A stretch of 64,000 nucleotides of DNA, taken from the NCBI RefSeq assembly GCF_963666545.1, contig NZ_OY762899.1:3162001-3226000 (forward strand). Direction: 5' to 3'. The stretch is from an uncultured Bacteroides sp. Its GTDB lineage: Bacteria > Bacteroidota > Bacteroidia > Bacteroidales > Bacteroidaceae. Below are positions 1-9,054 of this stretch, piece by piece. The position numbers and the translations under genes were made by a program. The notes under the pieces are model-generated. The model ran no database searches, was not told where the DNA came from, and saw only the letters and a list, made by a program, of their open reading frames with translations. Every line of letters starts with the position of its first letter. The first letter of the stretch is position 1.

Positions 1-2
1 TT

Positions 3-167
3 CTTTGGTCCATAGTTTACCTGGTGTGCGAGGATTATACAAATACCTTTATCCATGATCAGCAATCAGCGATGTGGATGAGTCTGATGAGTTTGGCAAC
101 TCTGCTCACCGGCATGGGGCTTTATCTATTGAATAGACTAGTACTTCATTCTAAAAATAAAAAATAA
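3..167 (+). CDS. C-terminal end of a membrane protein, partial
   Basis: The frame is open from the left window edge and ends in TAA at 165-167. The visible 54 residues contain a hydrophobic stretch near the start and a second (about residues 25-45), then a basic lysine-rich tail, as expected for the end of an inner-membrane protein with a cytoplasmic C-terminus. The next gene begins only 9 nt downstream on the same strand, so the two are probably co-transcribed. Too little is present to name a family. Confidence 0.6.
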   Translation, partial: LWSIVYLVCEDYTNTFIHDQQSAMWMSLMSLATLLTGMGLYLLNRLVLHSKNKK

Positions 168-176
168 ACGTTCTAT

Positions 177-1349
177 ATGAAAATTAAACTAAACTACTTA
201 GTGTTGGCTGTTGTGTTGCCTATGTGTCTGGCATCCTGCGAGCCTAAAAAGAAGCAGGGCGCCTCTGTGGCGGAACCCATTGCTGCGGTTAGTGATACGA
301 GTGAAACAAACGGAGTGAAGCCTGTGCCCGATGAGGCCTTGAACAATGAAGCCCGATTTGTAGCCGGACTTCCGGTGAAAAACGACAGCAGCAAGCTCTA
401 TGATTTAATGGAAACTGAAGCGTGGAAGGCGCATTCCCGCAATATGGATCAGATTTGGAATGCCTTTCAGCAAACAGCTCCCAAGTTGATGGCGTTCAGG
501 CAAAATGAATTGGCAGATATTAATGCCCGTTGTCGTACGTTGTTCTACCCGTTCGGTGGTCCCGATTATCTTTTCCCCAACACTTTTTTCCCTGAGATGG
601 ATACTTATTTTCTCATAGGATTGGAACGCCCGGGCCGTGCCATCCGTGTTGACAAACCTTCAACAGAGACTTATCGGTTGTACCAAAATGCGGTGTCAGA
701 TATTCTGAACCTAAGCTTTTTCCGTACGGATGATATGAAGCAAGAACTCTTCAACGATACAATAGACGGTGTCGTTCCTATTATTTCCGTACTGATGGTT
801 CGTTCGGGTAGAGAGATTGTCAGCATCCGCAACGTGAAGATTACCGATGAAGGCAATATTGCAGATACAAATGAAGATGGTAGCCCCATCGTTCGTGGCA
901 CAGGTATGGTGGAATTTAAGTATTTCCGTAGCGGAACAAGGAAACTACAGACGCTTTATTATCTGTCCACCGACTTGAGCAATGGTGGTTTTCCTCACAA
1001 AAAGCCTTTATTGGCTTATCTTGATAAGTTTGATGCAACCACTACGGCAACTTTCATTAAGTCGGCTTCCTATCTGATGCACGTCACCTACTTCTCTGCC
1101 ATTCGTCAGACGGTCTTAGACCATTCATCGGCTGTGCTGCAAGACGATTCGGGAATTCCATTGCCTTTCTATAATCCCGAAGAATGGGACGTTACTCTTT
1201 ATGGCACATTCTTGAAGCCCATCTCCATGTTTGCCAAGTATGTGCAACCCGAACTGCGTGCGGCTTACGAACAAAGTGATCCTAAACCATTGAACTTCCG
1301 CATCGGCTATGCACGGCAATCGAATCTGCAAATAGCTCGCAAGAAGTAG
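177..1349 (+). CDS. Hypothetical lipoprotein (390 aa)
   Basis: The protein starts with a basic residue pair, a hydrophobic core and a lipobox LASC around residues 17-20, so it should be a lipid-anchored envelope protein. After the Cys comes a lysine- and serine-rich linker of about 40 residues, then a soluble domain running to the end. I do not recognise the family. It follows the upstream membrane protein by 9 nt, which suggests one operon and possibly a shared envelope complex. No enzyme motif could be picked out. The downstream neighbour is a 460-nt non-coding stretch, so it is probably the last gene of its transcript. Confidence 0.75.
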   Translation: MKIKLNYLVLAVVLPMCLASCEPKKKQGASVAEPIAAVSDTSETNGVKPVPDEALNNEARFVAGLPVKNDSSKLYDLMETEAWKAHSRNMDQIWNAFQQTAPKLMAFRQNELADINARCRTLFYPFGGPDYLFPNTFFPEMDTYFLIGLERPGRAIRVDKPSTETYRLYQNAVSDILNLSFFRTDDMKQELFNDTIDGVVPIISVLMVRSGREIVSIRNVKITDEGNIADTNEDGSPIVRGTGMVEFKYFRSGTRKLQTLYYLSTDLSNGGFPHKKPLLAYLDKFDATTTATFIKSASYLMHVTYFSAIRQTVLDHSSAVLQDDSGIPLPFYNPEEWDVTLYGTFLKPISMFAKYVQPELRAAYEQSDPKPLNFRIGYARQSNLQIARKK

Positions 1350-1451
1350 CGACATGGTTCTATAGGATAACTAAACGTCCTTAATTAGGAAGATTAATCT
1401 ATCTCTGTATTCCCAAGGTCAGTATCTATCTTTTTCACTATTTGTTTCTAG

Positions 1452-1555
1452 TTACGAAACTAAATGTTTCTTACGTTGAAACAATAGTTTTAACAGCTTG
1501 AAACTATTCGTTTTCACCTGTTAAAACTATTTGTTTTCACCTATTGAAACTGATG
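1452..1555. repeat. Degenerate tandem array, 22-24 bp period
   Basis: Four and a half imperfect units follow one another: 1452-1475, 1476-1497, 1498-1520, 1521-1543 and a partial unit 1544-1555. Each unit carries a core like GAAACTA, then TTGTTTCA or TTGTTTTCA, then a short C-rich join. The two central units (1498-1520 and 1521-1543) differ at only a few positions. The array lies in the 462-nt gap between the lipoprotein gene and the ECF sigma gene. The rest of that gap is AT-rich and holds only the sigma promoter. There are no unique spacers between units, so it is not a CRISPR array. Confidence 0.7.
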
Positions 1556-1786
1556 ATTTACGAGCTAATGAATCTTATGAAGAAAGAACGTCTGTTCTCT
1601 CGGCAAATAGACTTATGTAATCTTCGCTAATCTTTTGTATGACAAAAAGACAAGCTAATGTGTAAATATTTACATACGCATTCATGTGCTTAAAAGAAGA
1701 CTGCTCTAGTTGTTTAAAATGGATTCCATCTCTGATGGCCAAAATAAATAAAAAGCAAAAGTGGAGAAAAATGTGCTTATTTATAA

Positions 1787-1794
1787 TATCTTTG
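1787..1794 (+). promoter_or_regulatory. -7 promoter box of the ECF sigma gene
   Basis: TATCTTTG matches the Bacteroidetes -7 consensus TAnnTTTG. Transcription should begin near 1798-1800, about 12 nt before the ATG at 1812. No clear -33 TTTG is seen. The box lies downstream of an in-frame GTG at 1761, which rules that codon out as the start. Confidence 0.6.
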
Positions 1795-1811
1795 CGGCCA
1801 AAACATCCAGA

Positions 1812-2381
1812 ATGGATAGCAAAGTGACAACTATTGAGCAAATTAATAGGCTGAATGCAACGACCTTTCACTTGCTTTATAAAAATTATTATAAAGCATT
1901 AGTGAATTATGTTGTACAAATTGTCAATGATTTTGAGGCAGCAGAAGATATCACGCAAGACTTGTTTTCTACACTGTGGGAGCGAAAAATAGTTTTCAAA
2001 TCCATTACATCTTTTAAGGTTTATCTTTATAATTCGGTTCGAAATTCTTCATTAGATTATCTGAAACACAAAAATGTCGAGAGCGACTATTTTCAGAAAG
2101 TAGCTGATATGTACCAGCCTTACCAATTTTGGGAAAATAGCGAAGAAGATTTGTGGGATGAAGAGGTTTACCGCCAATTATTCCACACTATTGACGACTT
2201 GCCTCAACGTTGTCGTGAAGTCTTCCTGATGTATATGGATGGTAAGACGAATGAAGAAATTTCTACTGCCCTTAATGTTTCAATTGAAACCGTGAAGACC
2301 CAGAAAAAAAGAGGAATGGTGTTTCTGCGGAAAAGACTAAATAAAAATACTCTCTTGCTTCTTCAAATCTTCCTCACTTAA
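1812..2381 (+). CDS. ECF-type RNA polymerase sigma-70 factor
   Basis: This 189-aa protein has the two-domain ECF layout. Region 2 (about residues 20-85) includes EAAEDITQDLFSTLWE, the typical DxxQ/xFxxxW core-binding helix. Region 4 (about 125-175) has LPQRCREVFLMYMDGKT followed by a helix-turn-helix ending in SIETVKTQKKRG. It fits the Bacteroides-expansion sigma family that is partnered by FecR anti-sigma factors. It would redirect RNA polymerase to the SusC/SusD operon just downstream. The ATG at 1812 is chosen because a promoter box lies between it and an upstream in-frame GTG. The gene is separated from fecR by 248 nt. Confidence 0.93.
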   Translation: MDSKVTTIEQINRLNATTFHLLYKNYYKALVNYVVQIVNDFEAAEDITQDLFSTLWERKIVFKSITSFKVYLYNSVRNSSLDYLKHKNVESDYFQKVADMYQPYQFWENSEEDLWDEEVYRQLFHTIDDLPQRCREVFLMYMDGKTNEEISTALNVSIETVKTQKKRGMVFLRKRLNKNTLLLLQIFLT

Positions 2382-2575
2382 GACTTGTTTGCCTTCTTTA
2401 TTCTATCTAAAGCAATCTTAAATGATGCTATACTTTTCTATAAGTACCACTTTGTGATGTAAAAAAGGCTTTTTAAGAGCTAATATATTCTATTTTTGAA
2501 TTAATCACGCCTTTTTGTCCCTCATTCTTTCTTTGTAGTCGTCTTTTAATAGTATTCTCTTATTGAGATAATATT

Positions 2576-2609
2576 GATTCTCCTGATCATGCTTTTATTA
2601 AGGAGAATC
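2576..2609 (+). promoter_or_regulatory. Stem-loop in the leader of the anti-sigma gene
   Basis: GATTCTCCT at 2576-2584 and AGGAGAATC at 2601-2609 are perfect 9-bp complements around a 16-nt loop. The hairpin ends 20 nt before the fecR start codon at 2630. No U-run follows it, so it is less likely to be a plain terminator. It could control translation or partially attenuate read-through from the sigma gene. A possible -7 box (TATTTTTG) lies upstream near 2490. Confidence 0.5.
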
Positions 2610-2629
2610 TCTCATGTAAATCAAATCAT

Positions 2630-3823
2630 ATGAAAAAAAAACGGGAACGACAAGGTGGGGATATTAATAAGATTATTCATGATTACCTGACTGGGGTACT
2701 ATCTTCTGAGGATCAACAGCAGTTGGAGAATTGGTTGGAAAGTTCTCTGCAAAATCGACAAAAATTTGAGGCTCTATTAAAGAGGAAAGATCTTACCAGG
2801 CGCTATCGTCAATATGCCAGAATAGACGAGGAACGTTCATGGGAACGTCTCCAAAAGAGGAACTTCAGTCTCCGAGGCTTTTACAGAAAAAATGTGATGC
2901 AATATGCAGCATTTTTTCTTCTGCCGATAATTGGGCTATTCATTGTTATTAAATTGTACGACGCCATCCAACATAATCCGGATGATTCGCAAGAAATCTA
3001 TGCCAGCATGTCGCGTTCAAATGCAATGGGGAAACAAAAAGCTGCTCTTACTTTACCGAATGGTAAGAAAATAAATTTGGATGCAACGTTTAAACAACCA
3101 GTACAAAAGGTGGAAACCCAACCAACTACCATATCCGGCAAGCAAATTGAAGATAAAGAAGAAAGCGAAGAAAGTAATAACAAATTGCAAACCTTCCCGG
3201 ATAGTGAATATTGGTTAACCCTTGAAGATGGAACGATTGTACATCTAAACTACAACACAACGCTGAGGTATCCTATTCATTTTAATTCCCTTGATCGTAC
3301 TGTATATCTGGAAGGAGAAGCCTATTTTCAAGTGGCTAGCGAAAAGAAACGTCCTTTTCGTGTAGTCACAACTAGCGGAGTAGTAACTCAATATGGAACA
3401 TCTTTCAATGTTAATACACATACTTTGGCGAGGACGGAAGTTGTTCTTGTGAAGGGTTCCATCAGCGTTACTACAAATACCGGTAAAGAGCAAATGCTGA
3501 AACCGGGAGAATTGGCCATACTTCGCGAAGATCTTCCACAGGCTGAGATTAGGGCAGTAGATGTCAATATGTATACATCGTGGAATACCGGAAGATTTGT
3601 CTTCGAACATACATCATTGGAAAAATTGATGGAGACTGTTTCGTCTTGGTATGGTGTAAACGTGATCTTTCAGTCAGACGATATCCGGAAGATGTATTTC
3701 ACTGGTGATATAGACCGCTATGAATCCATTACTCCTGTTCTTAAAGCTATCCAAAATACCACCGGACTGGAAATTGAAATGACAGGCAAAAATATTATTC
3801 TGAGAGAACTAACCATTAAATAA
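2630..3823 (+). CDS. FecR-family anti-sigma factor
   Basis: An N-terminal cytoplasmic helical domain (residues 1-88) would hold the ECF sigma factor. It is followed by one transmembrane helix (about 91-110) and a long periplasmic part. The FecR domain spans about residues 194-300, with the LEGEAYFQV motif typical of the family, and a DUF4974-like C-terminal domain lies at about 320-395. The layout matches anti-sigma factors that receive a signal from the STN domain of a SusC-type transporter. The sigma gene is upstream and SusC starts 8-17 nt downstream. Codons 2-4 form a run of nine A residues (2633-2641), a possible slippage site. Confidence 0.93.
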   Translation: MKKKRERQGGDINKIIHDYLTGVLSSEDQQQLENWLESSLQNRQKFEALLKRKDLTRRYRQYARIDEERSWERLQKRNFSLRGFYRKNVMQYAAFFLLPIIGLFIVIKLYDAIQHNPDDSQEIYASMSRSNAMGKQKAALTLPNGKKINLDATFKQPVQKVETQPTTISGKQIEDKEESEESNNKLQTFPDSEYWLTLEDGTIVHLNYNTTLRYPIHFNSLDRTVYLEGEAYFQVASEKKRPFRVVTTSGVVTQYGTSFNVNTHTLARTEVVLVKGSISVTTNTGKEQMLKPGELAILREDLPQAEIRAVDVNMYTSWNTGRFVFEHTSLEKLMETVSSWYGVNVIFQSDDIRKMYFTGDIDRYESITPVLKAIQNTTGLEIEMTGKNIILRELTIK

Positions 3824-3840
3824 TTAACAAAGTGAATGAA

Positions 3841-6800
3841 ATGCAAAAAGTGAAAACAATAGGAAAAAGGCTTTTCATCATAGCCTTTCTCCTGGCCTTA
3901 CTAATTCCCTGGAAATCAAATTTATACGCACAGGATTATGCCGCAAAAAGAGTTACTTTAGATATAAAGTCAGGGAGTATAAAATCCTTTTTTGATACAA
4001 TAAAAAATCAGACCGGCCTGAGCTTCATCTATGATTCTAACTTGGCTAAAGATGTTCCGGCCATTACTGTCCAGTGCAATAATGAGACAGTTCTTAATGT
4101 GCTAAACCGCGTGCTACTCAATTCTCACTATACCTACAAAATTGAAGCTAATTTTGTGACTGTAATCCAGCAAAAACAGGCTGAATTACGTGCAATGAGC
4201 GGTGTTGTGAGAGATCGCGATGGTCTGGAGTTGCCCGGAGTGAATGTTTATATTAAAAACACGAATTGTCGTTCTATTACGGATGCCAGTGGACATTATA
4301 CCATTTATATTCCTTGGGAAGCTTGTCAGGTGTCCTTTTCTTACATTGGCATGAAAACTTTGGAGACAAAGATTCATGGGGGGAATTCGCCTTTCAAAAA
4401 GGATGTAGCACTGGCTGATGACGGTCTTCTGGAGGAAGTGGTGGTTACTGGTTACCAGATATTGAACAAGCGTAGTTTGACAAGCGCTGTCACTTCCATA
4501 AAAGCCGAAGACCTTTTGCGTAGTGATGTAAGCAGTATCGACCAAATGTTTGAAGGTAAAATACCCGACATGATTGTGAATGTTAATTCGGGTGAAATAG
4601 GCGTTGCTCCTAAAATTCGCATTCGCGGTACTTCTACGCTGATCGGAAACCGTGAGCCGTTATGGGTGGTAGACGGTATTGTAGTAAAAGACCCCGTAGA
4701 AATTTCGCCGGAAGAACTGAACGATCCCGACTATGTAAATCGCATAGGTAACGCCATAGCTGGTATCAATCCACAGGATATTGAACGTATCGATGTGCTG
4801 AAAGACGCTGCCGCTACCGCTATTTACGGAGTTAAAGCCGCCAACGGCGTTATTATAATTACCACAAAAAGAGGTTACACCGGTAAATCTCAAGTGAGTT
4901 ATAACATGAGCATAAACTATAAACGCCGCCCGAGATATTCGGACCATTCGGTAGACGTGATGTCAAGCAAGGAACGTATACAGTTCTCGCGCGAATTGGC
5001 AAATGATCATTATCTATATAGTTCCGACATCAATCTCGTTGGTTATGAAGGATTGCTCAATAAACTGTATAACAATGAAATAAACAATGAACAGTTCAAT
5101 AGCGGCGTAGCCAAACTGGAGTCGCAGAATACTGACTGGTTCGACATTCTTTGTCGCGACAGTTGGTCTAGCCAGCAAACTGCCAGCCTAAGCGGCGGAT
5201 CGGAAAAATCGCGCTATTATGCATCGTTGGGATATAACAAGGATAGTGACGTCATCAAGGCCAATGATAGCGAGCGGTATACTGCCTCGATGCATCTTGA
5301 CAATACGTTCAGTAAATTCTTCTCGAGTTCGTTTTCTATTGCAGGTTACAACTATAAACGCAATAATAATCAATCATCTATCAAGCCCGTGCAATATGCC
5401 TACCAGGCATCACGCGCACTGCCTTGTTATGATGACAACGGTAACTACAACTATTACCAGCAGAAGGTAACTAATAACGAATCATATAAATTTAATATAC
5501 TGAATGAATTGAATAATAGTTCAAATCTGCAAGAAATATCTTCCTTCACGGTGAGTGCCAATCTGGGCTTTACTTTCACAGACTGGCTCCGCGGAAGCGC
5601 CATCGCATCTTATAGCAATCAAAACACCAGTATTGAAGACTATTGGGGAGATAAAACTTTTTATGCTGCCGGCTTACGTCATTCCGAGTACGGAGAGACG
5701 GTACAAGATCCCACCAAATCTTTAATGCCCCAAGGGGGACAATTTACCCAAAATTCAACTCGCGACCGTAATTACACCGTCCGCCTGCAACTTGATGCTA
5801 ATAAATATTTCGGCAAAAACGAAGTACACCATATTGATGCTACTGTAGGTATGGAAATATACCACGATAAATATACAGCTTATAAAAACGTCACCAGGGG
5901 GTATTATCCGGATCGGGGCAAGACTTTCGTCACCAATATTGACCCGACGGTATATACTTCGTATGCTGCGTGGATGGCCGTTAATGTACCTGTAATAATA
6001 GATAACTTGACGAACACGATGTCCTCTTACGCTTCGTTCACCTACGCATATGACAATATCTTCCGTATTAACCTTAACGGACGCGTAGACGGATCGAATA
6101 AATTCGGCAACCACTCTAATGATAAATTCCTCCCGATATGGTCATTGTCGGGTTCGTTAGACCTGAAGCGTATCGGTTTGCTCGATTACAAATGGATAGA
6201 TTACTTGAACCTGAAATCATCGTATGGTTTTCAGGGAAATATGCTTGATAGCGAATCGCCGGCGATGTCGATCAAAAAAGGATCTATGAACACTTATTAT
6301 AACTCGTATTACTCCACTGTAAATTCTTATCCTAATCCTAACCTGAAATGGGAGATTACACAATCGTATAATCTCGGACTGGATATGTCGCTTTTCAATA
6401 ATAGACTGGGAATGGAAATATCCTTATTTCATAAAAAAACCGAGAATGCATTCATGAATAAAAAGATATCTTCCATCAACGGTATAGAAAGCTATGTGAT
6501 TAATGGAGGCGACTTGACGAATAAAGGGTATAGCTTTGATATTACCTACACACCGGTACGTAGCCGCAATTTTCGTTGGACACTTTCTACCTCTATTTCG
6601 AAAATTATCAATTCACTAAATTCTTACCCCGATGCGCAGACTTATGGGCTTAACGATTTTCTGAACGGAACAGCACTCGTAAAGGGTGAAAGTGTGAACA
6701 CATTTTACAGCTATCGGTTCTTGGGGCTCAGTACGGTAGACGGAGGACCAATCTTTGACGATTATCAGAACAATGTGTCCGACCTTTATGGATTGAGCAA

Positions 6801-7437
6801 ATACGACACTTATACCTTGGCGCTTGAGGCATCGGGGAAACGAGATCCTGACATACAAGGTAGCCTCACTAATACATTCCGCTATAAAAACTGGCATGCT
6901 AATGTAAATATGTCCTATAGCTTAGGGGCTAAAACACGGCTTTTCGCTATGTACGGAAGTGCGGCCAGCGGTAGTATTTATAGCGCAGACATACGCCCAG
7001 ACCGCAACTATAGCCGTGATTACTTGAAACGCTGGCAAAACCCGGGCGACGAAAATAAAACCAATATACCGGCTATTATTTCAAGCTCCAGTGAAGATTA
7101 TACAAAATATGCGCTGCACTATTCCACGCGGCCGGTTTATCTGGAAAAAGCACAACCCATCGCCAAGAGTGCATGGGACATGTATGACTATTCTAATGTC
7201 AGGGTAGTGAGTGCCGATTACCTCAAATTGCAAAGTATAAGCGCAACGTATGAGTTTGATAAAAAGAGCCTAACGCGCATAAAACTCCAACGTCTAGCCC
7301 TGACATTATCGGGGTATAATCTATTTACGATTTGTGATCCAGCACTCAAAGGACAGACGCCTACACAGGGTGGATTTACGACGATACAGCTCAGTGAGCG
7401 CCCAAGCTTCTCATTTGGTATAAATGTTATATTTTAA
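3841..7437 (+). CDS. SusC/RagA TonB-dependent transporter with STN domain
   Basis: This outer-membrane transporter has, in order: a signal peptide ending near YAQ, an STN (secretin/TonB N-terminal) domain at about residues 35-112, a carboxypeptidase-regulatory-like beta domain (about 118-195), a plug with EEVVVTGY as TonB-box region and the typical RGTSTL and PLWVVDGI motifs, and a C-terminal beta-barrel ending in aromatic-rich FGINVIF. The STN domain is the part that signals to a FecR protein, which sits directly upstream. An in-frame GTG at 3832 is also possible, but ATG 3841 is preferred. The SusD partner overlaps or abuts the 3' end. Substrate cannot be read from sequence. Confidence 0.96.
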   Translation: MQKVKTIGKRLFIIAFLLALLIPWKSNLYAQDYAAKRVTLDIKSGSIKSFFDTIKNQTGLSFIYDSNLAKDVPAITVQCNNETVLNVLNRVLLNSHYTYKIEANFVTVIQQKQAELRAMSGVVRDRDGLELPGVNVYIKNTNCRSITDASGHYTIYIPWEACQVSFSYIGMKTLETKIHGGNSPFKKDVALADDGLLEEVVVTGYQILNKRSLTSAVTSIKAEDLLRSDVSSIDQMFEGKIPDMIVNVNSGEIGVAPKIRIRGTSTLIGNREPLWVVDGIVVKDPVEISPEELNDPDYVNRIGNAIAGINPQDIERIDVLKDAAATAIYGVKAANGVIIITTKRGYTGKSQVSYNMSINYKRRPRYSDHSVDVMSSKERIQFSRELANDHYLYSSDINLVGYEGLLNKLYNNEINNEQFNSGVAKLESQNTDWFDILCRDSWSSQQTASLSGGSEKSRYYASLGYNKDSDVIKANDSERYTASMHLDNTFSKFFSSSFSIAGYNYKRNNNQSSIKPVQYAYQASRALPCYDDNGNYNYYQQKVTNNESYKFNILNELNNSSNLQEISSFTVSANLGFTFTDWLRGSAIASYSNQNTSIEDYWGDKTFYAAGLRHSEYGETVQDPTKSLMPQGGQFTQNSTRDRNYTVRLQLDANKYFGKNEVHHIDATVGMEIYHDKYTAYKNVTRGYYPDRGKTFVTNIDPTVYTSYAAWMAVNVPVIIDNLTNTMSSYASFTYAYDNIFRINLNGRVDGSNKFGNHSNDKFLPIWSLSGSLDLKRIGLLDYKWIDYLNLKSSYGFQGNMLDSESPAMSIKKGSMNTYYNSYYSTVNSYPNPNLKWEITQSYNLGLDMSLFNNRLGMEISLFHKKTENAFMNKKISSINGIESYVINGGDLTNKGYSFDITYTPVRSRNFRWTLSTSISKIINSLNSYPDAQTYGLNDFLNGTALVKGESVNTFYSYRFLGLSTVDGGPIFDDYQNNVSDLYGLSKYDTYTLALEASGKRDPDIQGSLTNTFRYKNWHANVNMSYSLGAKTRLFAMYGSAASGSIYSADIRPDRNYSRDYLKRWQNPGDENKTNIPAIISSSSEDYTKYALHYSTRPVYLEKAQPIAKSAWDMYDYSNVRVVSADYLKLQSISATYEFDKKSLTRIKLQRLALTLSGYNLFTICDPALKGQTPTQGGFTTIQLSERPSFSFGINVIF

Positions 7438-7450
7438 AATGGAGACGAAA

Positions 7451-9034
7451 ATGAAAAAGATATCATTAATAGTAAGTATAGTCTTAGCCTTGACGTCGTG
7501 TTCGGGCGACTTTCTTAAAGAATATTCGCAAGATTTAAGTCGTGCAAAATCTTTCACAGACCTTGATGAGCTGATGGTGGGTAGCGGCTTTCTTGGTGTA
7601 GGGCTTGTGGCCAATGCCGATTATTATATACAGATCTATAACACAAACTATTTGCCTGTACATTTCATGTCGGACGAATTAAACGAAAACCTGACTCCGG
7701 CTACAGACCCGGATCGAAGTTTGAGTTATAGGAGCTTAATGTTCCCTTATTTTACCTGGCAGCAGAGTTTGTATGTGAACTATCAACAACAAGACATCTA
7801 TGAAGATACGGAAAAGTCGTATTGGAATCTGTCGTACACTCACATTGCGGCATGCAACATGATTTTGGCTGAAGCCAAACAATTGCCCATTAAAGACGAA
7901 GAAGAAAAACTGGCCGACAAGGTGAATGGAGAAGCTCATTTCTTACGGGCACTTTATTATTATGTGCTGGTAAACCTGTATGCCAAACCTTATGTGCCAG
8001 CCACTGCTACTTCGACTCCCGGAGTGCCGGTGAAAATCACTGAGTATATAGAAGACAAAGAATATGTACGCAATAGTGTGCAAGAAGTATACGACCAGAT
8101 TGTAAACGACTTGACCCAAGCCGAGGAGTATTTGGCTACATTGCACTCGCCGGAATCCATTCAAAGGGTGAGTATCAATGCCGTTTATCTATTGCGCAGT
8201 CGTGTGGCACTATACATGCAGGATTGGAACACTGCAAAGAAATATGCAATGTTATCGCTTAAGGAAAATGACAAGCTCCAGCAAATGAATGGGATGAATG
8301 AGGATGTTTTCCCTCTTTCAAAGAAAAATGTGGAGAATGTATTTTCTATGGGTGGAACTACGCTGGGCAATATATTACTCGTGCGCCCAGGCAAAAGTTA
8401 TGGTGGTAGCCCCTACTCACCAGTATGGAAGATTTCCGATCACCTTTATGCTCTTTATGATGATGACGATGCTCGTAAGAAAACTTTTTTCCAGACAAAA
8501 TATGGAGAAGGTAACGAACCTTCGTATCATAAAATAGACAACAGTGTGGAAAGTCTGGGCATATACAAAGGTGTTTCCGACCAATTCCTACTCCGTTCTG
8601 CCGAAGCTTATCTCAATGCGGCGGAAGCATGCGCCCAACTGGGAGAAGATCAAAACGCCGTAAAATACCTTACCACGTTGCGGCAGCATCGCACGAAGAG
8701 TGATAAAGCAATCTCTTTTACAGGCGAAGAACTGATGAAATTTATCAGGCAGGAACGCGAAAGAGAATTATGTCTCGAAGGTCAACGCTGGTATGATATG
8801 CGCCGCTATGCAGTAGATCAAAATTATCGCGAAGTGGTCAAAGTGGAACACTCATTCACGACCTATGCTTATATCAGCAATAAATATATTCCTCAACAGA
8901 CGAATTATTACGAACTCAGTACGGACGATGGTGGAATGGTGCTTGATATCCCCAAATCCGTAAAGGACTTCCAGCAGAGTATAGGAAGTAATGCTCGTCC
9001 ATTCAGAGAAGTGATTAAATCGAAAACGTATTGA
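7451..9034 (+). CDS. SusD/RagB-family outer-membrane lipoprotein
   Basis: The 527-aa protein starts with a lipoprotein signal (lipobox LTSC), and its C-terminal half carries the SusD signature helices: AEAYLNAAEACAQLG, then RQERERELCLEGQRWYDMRR. It would sit on the cell surface as the lid and binding partner of the SusC barrel encoded immediately upstream. ATG 7451 is chosen because MKKIS begins a proper signal peptide; frames upstream (7424, 7439) overlap or abut the SusC stop. The N-terminal region is of the SusD-like type with a TPR scaffold. Confidence 0.95.
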   Translation: MKKISLIVSIVLALTSCSGDFLKEYSQDLSRAKSFTDLDELMVGSGFLGVGLVANADYYIQIYNTNYLPVHFMSDELNENLTPATDPDRSLSYRSLMFPYFTWQQSLYVNYQQQDIYEDTEKSYWNLSYTHIAACNMILAEAKQLPIKDEEEKLADKVNGEAHFLRALYYYVLVNLYAKPYVPATATSTPGVPVKITEYIEDKEYVRNSVQEVYDQIVNDLTQAEEYLATLHSPESIQRVSINAVYLLRSRVALYMQDWNTAKKYAMLSLKENDKLQQMNGMNEDVFPLSKKNVENVFSMGGTTLGNILLVRPGKSYGGSPYSPVWKISDHLYALYDDDDARKKTFFQTKYGEGNEPSYHKIDNSVESLGIYKGVSDQFLLRSAEAYLNAAEACAQLGEDQNAVKYLTTLRQHRTKSDKAISFTGEELMKFIRQERERELCLEGQRWYDMRRYAVDQNYREVVKVEHSFTTYAYISNKYIPQQTNYYELSTDDGGMVLDIPKSVKDFQQSIGSNARPFREVIKSKTY

Positions 9035-9054
9035 ATAATAAAACAAGTTGCAAA

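Noticed and set aside
1440-1560. CRISPR-like array
   Set aside because: Units of 22-24 bp are imperfect and contiguous with no unique spacers, and no cas genes lie nearby.
1575-1871. 98-residue minus-strand frame over the sigma promoter
   Set aside because: It overlaps the sigma start and promoter, has a cysteine-rich odd composition and no ribosome-binding context.
3832-3840. GTG start for SusC at 3832
   Set aside because: ATG at 3841 lies three codons downstream and gives a normal signal peptide, so GTG is kept only as an alternative.
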